Source: JBCCSZ01 sp039199225
GTDB taxonomy: Bacteria; Bacteroidota; Bacteroidia; Chitinophagales; Saprospiraceae
Assembly (NCBI GenBank): GCA_039199225.1
Contig: JBCCSZ010000252.1
Span: forward strand, 1 to 11,571
Reading direction: 5' to 3'
Length of the DNA: 11,571 nucleotides
The notes beneath the pieces are model-generated. The model made no database searches, was not told the origin of the DNA, and saw only the letters and a program-made list of their open reading frames with translations. Both the position numbers and the translations under genes were made by a program. Below are positions 1 through 5,634 of this stretch, piece by piece. Numbering within the stretch: the stretch's first letter is position 1; every line of letters begins with the position of its first letter.

Positions 1-31
1 ATGATGTTTGAATCGGTAAAAATATGTTGTT

Positions 32-1198
32 ATGAAACCAGGTAAAAAATACGCTCAAGCTGCCTGGAAGCAATGCTCAAAAGTATTCGAAGAGGCTACT
101 AAAGCTCAACAATCCGATAGAATGGATAGTATGAGTCGCAAAGTGCTAGAGGTCTTGAAAAAGGCGATGTATTACCATTTCAATCATTTTGCAGACTTCT
201 TCAGTCATTACCTATTTCAATACTTCTGCAACCTCCAGTCTTATTCGGCCAAAGTAGAGAAGTACGAGCAACTCAATGAGGTGTATTCTCATCGTAACTA
301 CCTAGAAAAGAAAGTATTACGAAAAGTACAAGCAATGCGTCAAATCCTGAATGCCAGCTTGGAACCAGGCGAAATTGAGGTTTCAAAATTGGAAAGCGTA
401 TGCAAAGAGCTGACAGTAATAAAAGAGGAAGGTTGTTTTTTCATCAATTCCCATATCAATAGCCTGATTCTTAGACTTTATGAAATTCAAGGCAGAAACT
501 TAGAAATCATTCAACTAGGCAATGAAGGTATCCAGGAAAGCTCCCCAATTGGAGGTGCAAGGATATACTACAACTATCTCATTCAATCCTATACAATTGT
601 CAAAAAATTTGACCAGGCACGTGCAGCATCCGACTTGGCCCTTGAAGGACTAAAGAAAGGAAACACCTATAACTACATCATGGTAAACAAAATCGCCATT
701 GAATTCCATGCCCAAAAGTACGAGGATGCCTATTCCATTTTTAGAGAGGTTGTACCAGAAGGATACGATCGGCGTATCCCCGAATACTTCCAGATATTGA
801 AAGGATACTTTTCCATTCTTGCAAGAGCAGGGCTGCTTCAAATTGAAGACAAGTTTCGTATTGGTCGATTCTTAAATGAGGTTCCCCACTATTCGCGTGA
901 TAAATCGGGCCAAAACATGAATATATTAATCCTTCAAATTCTCTATTATTTAGGACGAGATAATGGTCGAATAATCGATAAATTGGATGCCATTTATGAA
1001 TACAATAGAGCGAACGGTGCCGGCAGAGCAAAGCAATTTATTACTGCATTAATTCAGCTTATCAAAAAAGGATTTAATTCAGGAAAAGTCGAATTTGAAC
1101 TACCAGGGACAGTCAACCTTGGGATAGAACTAATTCCTTACCAGAAGCTATGGGAGATCACTTTGACTTTAGTTAACATGAAGACTATGGCTAAATAA
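32..1198 (+). CDS. Hypothetical all-helical, TPR-like protein (388 aa)
   Basis: I do not recognise a named family. The protein is predicted to be almost entirely alpha-helical and soluble, with no signal peptide or transmembrane segment. Residues about 177-245 look like two helix-turn-helix units of TPR type: an alanine-rich helix near 193-207 (FDQARAASDLALEGL) is followed by a second unit around 214-240 with KYEDAYSIF. The N-terminal part (about 36-70) is rich in aromatic and histidine residues. ATG at 32 is the first start after an in-frame stop at 17-19, so the gene is complete. No Shine-Dalgarno is visible; GATGTTTG at 3-10 is one base off the TAnnTTTG promoter element. Codon use is AT-rich compared with genes after 3800. 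It precedes the pentapeptide-repeat gene by 67 nt on the same strand, so co-transcription is possible. A scaffold or interaction role is inference. Confidence 0.8.
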   Translation: MKPGKKYAQAAWKQCSKVFEEATKAQQSDRMDSMSRKVLEVLKKAMYYHFNHFADFFSHYLFQYFCNLQSYSAKVEKYEQLNEVYSHRNYLEKKVLRKVQAMRQILNASLEPGEIEVSKLESVCKELTVIKEEGCFFINSHINSLILRLYEIQGRNLEIIQLGNEGIQESSPIGGARIYYNYLIQSYTIVKKFDQARAASDLALEGLKKGNTYNYIMVNKIAIEFHAQKYEDAYSIFREVVPEGYDRRIPEYFQILKGYFSILARAGLLQIEDKFRIGRFLNEVPHYSRDKSGQNMNILILQILYYLGRDNGRIIDKLDAIYEYNRANGAGRAKQFITALIQLIKKGFNSGKVEFELPGTVNLGIELIPYQKLWEITLTLVNMKTMAK

Positions 1199-1265
1199 AT
1201 TTATGCTACCAAAAGGAATAAGACAATAGGCTTACCCTTCTCTAAAGTAAACCCAAGTCGAAAAA

Positions 1266-2960
1266 ATGGAAAACAGAGAAAACAACACACAAAAAAAAAC
1301 TTGGCTCAATAAAAGAATCCAGAATATTCTAACCATTTCTTTTGGCGTCCTGATGGGCCTGCTCTTAGCCTTTTACAATCCAGAACTCATAATAAGCCCC
1401 AAAGCAATCTGGCAAAACTTAAAATCTACTGTATCTCCATTCTTCAACAACTTCATTTGGTTTTCCGGATTAATAGCTTGGATTGGCGGTTTAATTTATT
1501 TCATCCTTGGTAGAAATAAGATCATAAAAACCGGAACGAAATTCTATTTTGGAGGCGGCTTGATAAATGCCGTCAATAAACTAATCAACGAAATCAAAGA
1601 TGGAAAGCCACAAACGCTAACCATTTCAGAAGTCAGTTCCCACATATTCTGGCGTTTAACAAGAATAGGAATCTTTGCCATCATCATTGCCACCATCCCA
1701 TTTATACTACTCTTCCAACAAAATCAACTAATCGATAGGCAAAATGCCTTGATTAATGAACAGACTCGACAGGATACCATCCAATCAGACTTACTATTGG
1801 CTCAAAATAAAAACATCGAAAGACAAAATCAGTTGTTCGAAAACCAGAACGAGAAAGTAACTGAACAGACCGGGTTTATTGAAACTCAAACAGGAATACT
1901 AGAGAACCAAACTGACCTCTTCCAAGATCAAAATAAAAAAATTGATATTCAGTCAAGTATTCTTATTACCCAAAACCAACTATTTTCCGATCAAAACAAA
2001 TTAGTAGAATTTCAAAATACAAGAGTCGATTCTCAACTCAGTCTAATGGGTGTTCAAAATAATTTACTCACTGGCCAAAATCTACGCATCGACACCCAGA
2101 ACATTCGTATTAATATCCAAAATAATTTATTGGAAGCAGACCGGCGTAGCTCTTTGGTGTTCTTAATGAGTAATATTTTGGATAAAGTTGATGATGAGAT
2201 AAAAGAGCAAAAAACAGCAATTAAAGGCAATTTAGGTTCCGTTCCAGATTCTATAAAGTACTCTTTAAGCAAACCATTAATCAATCGAATTGTGGCTTTA
2301 AGCAAAGCTTTTAATCCTTATAAAATCCTGGAAGCAGATACACTCTCCAACAAACTGGTTAGTCCGGAAAGAGGGCAATTGTTCATTGCTTTGATGGAAA
2401 ACAATTTAGATTCTATAACGCAAAACACCATAGTACAAAGAGGAAATTTTTCTAATGCGATTATAGATCAAGTAAACCTTCGTGGGGCCTACCTTCGTCG
2501 GGCCGACCTTCGTGGGGCCTACCTTCGTGGGGCCTACCTTCGTGGGGCCGACCTTCGTCGGGCCTACCTTTTTGGGGCCGACCTTTTTGGGGCCGACCTT
2601 CGTGGGGCCGACCTTCGTGGGGCCGACCTTCGTCGGGCCTACCTTAATGTGGCCGACCTTAATGAGGCCGACCTTCGTCGGGCCTACCTTCATGGGGCCG
2701 ACCTTAATGGGGCCGACCTTCATGGGGCCTACCTTAATGGGGCCTACCTTCGTGGGGCCGACCTTCGTGGGGCCGACCTTCGTCGGGCCTACCTTAATGT
2801 GGCCGACCTTAGCGAGGCCAAATCAATAACGACCCAACAATTGTTAAAAGCAAAAACTCTATACAAAAGTCAAAACTTAGACCCTACCATCAAAAAAGAA
2901 CTAGAAGCCCAAAAACCCTGTCTATTCACAAAAGAAGGCTGCCCGGAGGAAGAAGAATAA
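1266..2960 (+). CDS. Membrane-anchored glutamine-heptad coiled-coil and pentapeptide-repeat protein (564 aa)
   Basis: Three hydrophobic helices can be read at residues about 20-37, 63-81 and 133-150. From 153 to 292 the chain runs in 20 uninterrupted heptads; 19 end in Gln, with a hydrophobic residue (I/L/F/V/M) three positions before it in all but one (TRQDTIQ), and often Asn or Thr just after it (e.g. NQLFENQ, TGILENQ). A mixed linker (about 293-390) leads to a pentapeptide-repeat domain: degenerate units from about 393, then 22 exact A-(D/Y)-L-x-x units at 408-517. Pentapeptide repeats fold as a right-handed quadrilateral beta-helix. A helical tail ends in an acidic EEEE. The likely arrangement is a membrane anchor, a long oligomeric stalk and a beta-helix head, with topology uncertain. 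Function is unknown; the DNA-gyrase-protecting role of some pentapeptide proteins should not be assumed for a membrane protein. ATG at 1266 follows an A-rich stretch without Shine-Dalgarno. Confidence 0.9.
   Translation: MENRENNTQKKTWLNKRIQNILTISFGVLMGLLLAFYNPELIISPKAIWQNLKSTVSPFFNNFIWFSGLIAWIGGLIYFILGRNKIIKTGTKFYFGGGLINAVNKLINEIKDGKPQTLTISEVSSHIFWRLTRIGIFAIIIATIPFILLFQQNQLIDRQNALINEQTRQDTIQSDLLLAQNKNIERQNQLFENQNEKVTEQTGFIETQTGILENQTDLFQDQNKKIDIQSSILITQNQLFSDQNKLVEFQNTRVDSQLSLMGVQNNLLTGQNLRIDTQNIRINIQNNLLEADRRSSLVFLMSNILDKVDDEIKEQKTAIKGNLGSVPDSIKYSLSKPLINRIVALSKAFNPYKILEADTLSNKLVSPERGQLFIALMENNLDSITQNTIVQRGNFSNAIIDQVNLRGAYLRRADLRGAYLRGAYLRGADLRRAYLFGADLFGADLRGADLRGADLRRAYLNVADLNEADLRRAYLHGADLNGADLHGAYLNGAYLRGADLRGADLRRAYLNVADLSEAKSITTQQLLKAKTLYKSQNLDPTIKKELEAQKPCLFTKEGCPEEEE
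1722..2141 (+). repeat. Region coding for 20 consecutive Gln-containing heptads
   Basis: This is a protein-level repeat inside the pentapeptide gene, residues 153-292. Each 21-nt unit encodes a heptad of the form N/T-x-L-hydrophobic-x-x-Q, and 19 of the 20 carry the final Gln. There is no insertion, deletion or stutter in the register. In contrast to the downstream 15-bp array, the DNA copies have diverged and Gln is written with both CAA and CAG, so this repeat is old and held by protein-level constraint. If the hydrophobic position is core 'a', the Gln is core 'd', which resembles the known polar-core trimeric coiled-coil motif IxxNTxx with Gln in place of Asn. That structural reading is inference. 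Confidence 0.8.
2487..2816 (+). repeat. 22-unit, 15-bp tandem array encoding pentapeptide repeats
   Basis: There are 22 units of 15 bp, each read GCC-(GAC or TAC)-CTT-x-x; 13 carry Asp and 9 carry Tyr. No unit shows a synonymous difference: Ala is always GCC, Leu always CTT, Gly always GGG, Arg in the fourth place always CGT and Arg in the fifth always CGG. A higher-order duplication is present: 2596-2660 is identical to 2746-2810, exactly 150 bp (10 units) apart. Degenerate pentapeptide units precede the array and AKSIT follows it as a probable cap. Homogeneity of this kind points to recent expansion by slippage or unequal recombination, so unit number may vary between strains. Confidence 0.95.
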
Positions 2961-2961
2961 A

Positions 2962-3004
2962 TATGTTTAGAAACATAAACGCGATAATCGCGTCAGAACT
3001 CTGA
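2962..3004. other. Three consecutive short dyads after the pentapeptide gene
   Basis: Three perfect inverted repeats lie head to tail directly after the stop codon. They are TATGTTT-AG-AAACATA (2962-2977), ACGCGAT-A-ATCGCGT (2979-2993) and TCAGA-AC-TCTGA (2993-3004). Their 1-2 nt centres are too tight for simple RNA hairpins, although the middle one could form a 5-bp stem with a 5-nt loop. No T-run follows, so it is not a standard terminator. They could be protein-binding dyads or a remnant of a mobile-element end; chance cannot be excluded for the shortest. Confidence 0.35.
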
Positions 3005-3074
3005 GAATGGGAAATAAAAAAATTCTTACACCTTCACTACACCTTTTTCAAAACAACAGCTCGAAACACTCCCT

Positions 3075-3114
3075 AAAAACATGAAAGCCAGACAGTTACA
3101 CACTATCTGGCTTT
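3075..3114 (-). terminator. Terminator of tRNA-Arg
   Basis: The arms AAAGCCAGACAG (3084-3095) and CTATCTGGCTTT (3103-3114) pair over 12 bp with one mismatch around a 7-nt loop. Read on the minus strand, the hairpin begins 9 nt after the tRNA 3' end and is followed by a run of five T residues (3079-3075). There is no T-run on the plus side, so it serves the tRNA rather than the pentapeptide gene. Confidence 0.65.
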
Positions 3115-3123
3115 AGCTGGCTG

Positions 3124-3195
3124 TAGCCCCGGCAAGAATCGAACTTGCATCTTAGGCTCCGGAAACCTACATACTATCCATTGTACTACGGAGCC
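3124..3195 (-). tRNA. tRNA-Arg (anticodon CCG)
   Basis: On the minus strand a 72-nt cloverleaf folds completely. The acceptor stem is GGCTCCG with CGGGGCT (two G-U pairs), the D stem GTAC/GTAT, and the anticodon stem TAGGT/GCCTA. The anticodon loop is TTCCGGA, giving anticodon CCG, which reads the Arg codon CGG. The variable loop is 4 nt, the T stem GCAAG/CTTGC with loop TTCGATT, and the discriminator base is A. The 3' CCA is not encoded (CAG follows), so it must be added after transcription. It is a stand-alone gene on the strand opposite to its neighbours. Confidence 0.97.
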
Positions 3196-3212
3196 AACTC
3201 TTTGAAAGCACG

Positions 3213-3220
3213 CAAATATA
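3213..3220 (-). promoter_or_regulatory. -7 promoter element of tRNA-Arg
   Basis: On the minus strand TATATTTG is a perfect match to the Bacteroidota -7 consensus TAnnTTTG. It lies 17 nt upstream of the mature tRNA 5' end, leaving a leader of about 10 nt. No TTG at the usual -33 distance was found. Confidence 0.55.
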
Positions 3221-3374
3221 AGATAAAAACAACAATTCGAACCAAAAAATTCAGAGAGTTTGAACAATCGAAATAAGTCAATATTTTTTGAAATGATTAC
3301 TATGCCTTAACTAATTGATTATTAGCTATTTAATTTTAAATATTTATCTTTTTTCTGAAATTTTAAGCCTTTTT

Positions 3375-3409
3375 TTGCCGAAATTTATCTGGCACGATCA
3401 TTTAGTTTG
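3375..3409 (+). promoter_or_regulatory. Weak candidate promoter for the 75-aa gene
   Basis: TTG at 3375-3377 is followed after 24 nt by TTAGTTTG (3402-3409), one base off TAnnTTTG; the spacing is slightly long. The expected start of transcription near 3415 would give a leader of about 40 nt. The rest of 3221-3457 is very AT-rich and holds nothing else I can identify. Confidence 0.3.
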
Positions 3410-3457
3410 CACCTTGTCAATAAGCCTAAAACTAAGTCGAATTAAAGCCAGGAAGCT

Positions 3458-3685
3458 ATGTCTAAATATATGACTCAGTCCCTGAGTTCAGACAGCTTGA
3501 GAACCATTGTCTATTACCGCGAGCAACAGCGCGAACATGTTACGCATAAGGAGTCTGCTCGTTTTACGTCCGAAGCCGTTGTCGATTATGCCAATTGTCA
3601 CCACATTTCGGAACCCGATGTAGATTTTGGCACTTTCAGGTGTGGACAACAGCTTCCTGATGGCTTAGAATCAAAACAGATTTAA
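3458..3685 (+). CDS. Small hypothetical protein (75 aa)
   Basis: I do not recognise this protein. It is hydrophilic, with no signal peptide or membrane helix. It contains two cysteines (46 and 62) and several histidines, including an HH pair at 48-49, spaced in a way that could bind metal but does not match a known finger. Support for it being real comes from base composition (visibly more GC-rich than the AT-rich flanks), a purine-rich AGGAAG just before the ATG (only 2 nt away, closer than a normal Shine-Dalgarno), and a strong terminator about 90 nt downstream on the same strand. Against it are its short length and weak promoter. It could be a short peptide gene or a transcribed region whose function lies in the RNA. 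Confidence 0.45.
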   Translation: MSKYMTQSLSSDSLRTIVYYREQQREHVTHKESARFTSEAVVDYANCHHISEPDVDFGTFRCGQQLPDGLESKQI

Positions 3686-3773
3686 GATATTTTAAGTACA
3701 CATTCTCAATTGGTTGCTAGAAATTACTTTTTACTGTGAGATGAGTCCATACATTAAGGAATCATTTACGAAG

Positions 3774-3799
3774 AAATCCCTCGGCTTGAGGGATTTTTT
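3774..3799 (+). terminator. Rho-independent terminator
   Basis: A perfect 9-bp stem, AAATCCCTC with GAGGGATTT, closes a 5-nt loop GGCTT and runs into six T residues (3794-3799). It ends transcription of the 3458-3685 unit. The upstream arm begins with AAA, so a reverse transcript would also be terminated weakly. It overlaps the promoter region of the following MarR gene. Confidence 0.9.
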
Positions 3800-3819
3800 A
3801 GTTTAGTAAAGTATTTTTG
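3786..3819 (+). promoter_or_regulatory. Promoter of the MarR gene, likely leaderless
   Basis: TATTTTTG at 3812-3819 matches TAnnTTTG exactly. A TTG at 3786-3788 lies 23 nt upstream, at the outer limit of the usual -33 spacing, and falls in the loop and arm of the preceding terminator. The start codon at 3824 is only 5 nt after the -7 element, so transcription would begin at or within a few bases of the ATG. An imperfect dyad TTTA-G-TAAA at 3802-3810 sits between the boxes and could be an autoregulatory site. Confidence 0.6.
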
Positions 3820-3823
3820 CAGT

Positions 3824-4264
3824 ATGCAGGACAACACAAAGAACTTCGGCGCCTACCTCGATCGCACCCTCAAGGCCATCCGACACCATTACCTCCGGGC
3901 TTTCAAAGAACATCAACTCGATATTACAACTGAGCAGTGGGTCTTGCTCAACCAACTCCACCAAAAAGATGGCCTGTCGCAAAATGAATTGGCCAATGGC
4001 AGCTTTAAAAATGCACCCACCGTTTCGCGCATCATTGATCTACTTTGCAAAAAGGGCTTAACCCAACGCCAACAGTCCGAACAAGACAGAAGGACACAAT
4101 TGGTCTACCTAACCCCAGAAGGACACCACCTTTGTCAACTGGCCTACCCCATCGTTCAGGACCTCCGCCGGCAAGGCTGGGAAAACCTCTCGGATGAGGA
4201 TTACCACGACCTGCTGCGCATCCTCAACCAGGTGTTCAATAATTTTAGCGAAGCCAGTAGTTGA
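3824..4264 (+). CDS. MarR-family transcriptional regulator (146 aa)
   Basis: This is a winged helix-turn-helix repressor of normal MarR length, acting as a cytoplasmic dimer. Helix 1 (about 8-30) and the C-terminal helices (about 103-140) form the dimer interface. The DNA-binding part runs from LSQNELA (51-57) through a recognition helix around 63-77, with T66-S68 and R69 in the usual place. The wing has the hallmark DRR (88-90) followed by the beta-strand TQLVYLTPEG (91-100). The gene lies between a terminator and the hppD promoter, whose TTG box overlaps its stop codon. The natural inference is control of hppD and perhaps itself, with an aromatic metabolite as ligand; the sequence does not prove this. 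Unrelated targets elsewhere are possible. The ATG start follows the promoter element too closely for a Shine-Dalgarno. Confidence 0.93.
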   Translation: MQDNTKNFGAYLDRTLKAIRHHYLRAFKEHQLDITTEQWVLLNQLHQKDGLSQNELANGSFKNAPTVSRIIDLLCKKGLTQRQQSEQDRRTQLVYLTPEGHHLCQLAYPIVQDLRRQGWENLSDEDYHDLLRILNQVFNNFSEASS

Positions 4265-4291
4265 GGAATCCCTTTTTTATCCATATATTTG
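4261..4291 (+). promoter_or_regulatory. Promoter of hppD
   Basis: TTG (4261-4263), a 20-nt spacer and TATATTTG (4284-4291) match the Bacteroidota -33/-7 promoter at both boxes and at ideal spacing. The TTG overlaps the stop codon of the MarR gene. Transcription should start near 4297, giving a leader of about 32 nt that is A-rich before the ATG and has no Shine-Dalgarno. Confidence 0.75.
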
Positions 4292-4297
4292 CCATAG

Positions 4298-4309
4298 CAA
4301 CTAGTTTTG
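4298..4309. promoter_or_regulatory. Candidate MarR operator at the hppD start site
   Basis: The 12-bp CAA-N6-TTG contains the perfect palindrome AACTAGTT (4299-4306) and lies right at the expected transcription start of hppD. Its position would let a repressor block initiation. The dyad is short and slightly asymmetric, so this is a suggestion only. Confidence 0.3.
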
Positions 4310-4329
4310 AAGCCAAATAAAACCACATA

Positions 4330-5463
4330 ATGTCCAACACACCTCAGCCACTAACCAAAATCTATGAAAATGCGGCCGACTTTATGCCACTCAACGGCAC
4401 GGACTACCTTGAGTTGTTTGTCGGAAACGCCAAACAGGCCGCTCATTTTTACAAGGCTGCCTTTGGCTTCCAATCCCTGGCCTATGCCGGGCTCGAAACG
4501 GGCCTAAACGATCGGGAGTCGTATGTGGTTGTACAAGATAAGATTCGCCTGGTCCTCACCTCGCCGCTCCGAAGTGGAACGACCATCGGCCAACACATCG
4601 ATAAACATGGCGATGGCCTACGAACCACCGCCCTTTGGGTGGATGATGCCACACTAGCCTACAACGAGGCCATCAGCCGTGGCGCCAAGTCTTTCCTGGA
4701 ACCCACCGTCGAAGAAGATGAACATGGAAAGGTGGTCCGCTCTGGTATCCATACCTATGGCGACACCATCCACATTTTTGTGGAGCGCAAAGACTACAAT
4801 GGCATCTTTCTGCCGGGCTACAAGGAATGGAAAAGCGCCTTCAATCCACTGACTACCGGCCTCAAGTTTGTCGATCACATGGTCGGTAATGTGGAGCTTG
4901 GCAAAATGAACCACTGGGTAGCTTTTTACGAAAAGGTCATGGGCTTCACCCAGATCGTTTCCTTCGATGACAAAGATATTTCTACCGAATATACGGCCTT
5001 GATGAGTAAGGTGATGAGCAATGGCAATGGTCGGATCAAGTTCCCGATCAACGAACCAGCTCCGGGCCTAAAACGCTCCCAAATCGATGAATACCTCGAC
5101 TTCTACGAAGGCCCAGGCGTTCAACACATCGCCGTTGCCACCGACGACATCATCCACACTGTTACCGAGCTGCAAAACCGCGGCATCGAATTCCTAAAGG
5201 TCCCCACCACTTATTACGATGTCCTCCTCGATCGCGTCGGCCCCATCGACGAAGACCTCGCCCCCCTACGCGACCTAGGCATCCTAGTAGACCGCGACGA
5301 TGAAGGCTACCTCCTCCAAATCTTTACCAAGCCCGTTCAAGCGCGCCCCACCATGTTTTTCGAAATCATCCAACGCAAAGGCGCCCGATCCTTCGGCAAA
5401 GGCAACTTCAAAGCCCTTTTCGAAGCCATCGAAAGAGAACAAGCCCTAAGAGGCACTTTGTAG
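4330..5463 (+). CDS. hppD: 4-hydroxyphenylpyruvate dioxygenase
   Basis: This cytoplasmic non-haem Fe(II) enzyme converts 4-hydroxyphenylpyruvate and O2 to homogentisate and CO2, the second step of tyrosine breakdown. The 377-aa protein has the family's usual length and two vicinal-oxygen-chelate domains: residues about 22-155 (degenerate, structural) and about 178-350 (catalytic). The iron-binding triad is readable as His183 (VDHMVGN), His266 (GVQHIAVA) and Glu345 (FFEIIQRKG), spaced as in known enzymes. The family signatures LLQIFTKP (328-335) and FGKGNFKALFEAIE (355-368), the latter in the helix that closes the active site, are intact. Hydroxymandelate synthase is a close relative, but the context and C-terminal helix favour HPPD. 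Other pathway genes (homogentisate dioxygenase, fumarylacetoacetase) are not in the window. It follows a MarR regulator and has its own promoter. No clear terminator is seen after the stop. Confidence 0.97.
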   Translation: MSNTPQPLTKIYENAADFMPLNGTDYLELFVGNAKQAAHFYKAAFGFQSLAYAGLETGLNDRESYVVVQDKIRLVLTSPLRSGTTIGQHIDKHGDGLRTTALWVDDATLAYNEAISRGAKSFLEPTVEEDEHGKVVRSGIHTYGDTIHIFVERKDYNGIFLPGYKEWKSAFNPLTTGLKFVDHMVGNVELGKMNHWVAFYEKVMGFTQIVSFDDKDISTEYTALMSKVMSNGNGRIKFPINEPAPGLKRSQIDEYLDFYEGPGVQHIAVATDDIIHTVTELQNRGIEFLKVPTTYYDVLLDRVGPIDEDLAPLRDLGILVDRDDEGYLLQIFTKPVQARPTMFFEIIQRKGARSFGKGNFKALFEAIEREQALRGTL

Positions 5464-5464
5464 C

Positions 5465-5485
5465 AGGCAATAGTAATAGGCAATA
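5465..5485 (+). repeat. AGGCAATA direct repeat
   Basis: Two copies of AGGCAATA (5465-5472 and 5478-5485) begin 13 bp apart, immediately after the hppD stop codon. This is the first of three different short repeat families in this gap. Confidence 0.6.
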
Positions 5486-5513
5486 AATACGAAAAACTCG
5501 CACAATGCGTACT

Positions 5514-5582
5514 GATCACCCCATCACTGATCACTAGATCACCCGATCACTGATCACCCAATCACTCGATCACCCCATCACC
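5514..5582. repeat. GATCACY short tandem array, nine copies
   Basis: The core ATCAC occurs nine times, starting at 5515, 5523, 5530, 5538, 5546, 5553, 5561, 5569 and 5577, always 7 or 8 bp apart. Six copies are preceded by G, giving GATCAC; three begin with C or A. A stray copy lies at 5623-5628. The region has stops and no credible reading frame. It resembles a decaying microsatellite; a regulator-binding array is the alternative. Confidence 0.85.
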
Positions 5583-5634
5583 GATAAAAACCTCACCCTT
5601 ATCTCAGCAGGCAGTTTCTTTCGATCACGCGCAA

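Noticed and set aside
1199..1265. Possible separate promoter for the pentapeptide gene
   Set aside because: No TAnnTTTG or close variant at a suitable distance could be found in these 67 nt.
2406..2829. Long open frames on both strands across the pentapeptide array, encoding GPTFV-like and KVGPT-like repeats
   Set aside because: A 15-bp unit without stops leaves other frames open automatically. The A-(D/Y)-L-x-x frame belongs to a longer gene with membrane helices and a coiled coil, and is the recognised pentapeptide pattern.
3084..3114. Hairpin as terminator of the plus-strand pentapeptide gene
   Set aside because: No T-run follows on the plus strand and it is about 125 nt past the stop; orientation and T-run fit the tRNA on the minus strand.
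4654..4914. Minus-strand open frame inside hppD
   Set aside because: It lies wholly within a gene with intact catalytic residues and has no recognisable product or promoter.
5464..5513. Terminator after hppD
   Set aside because: No inverted repeat with a T-run was found; only the AGGCAATA direct repeat is present.
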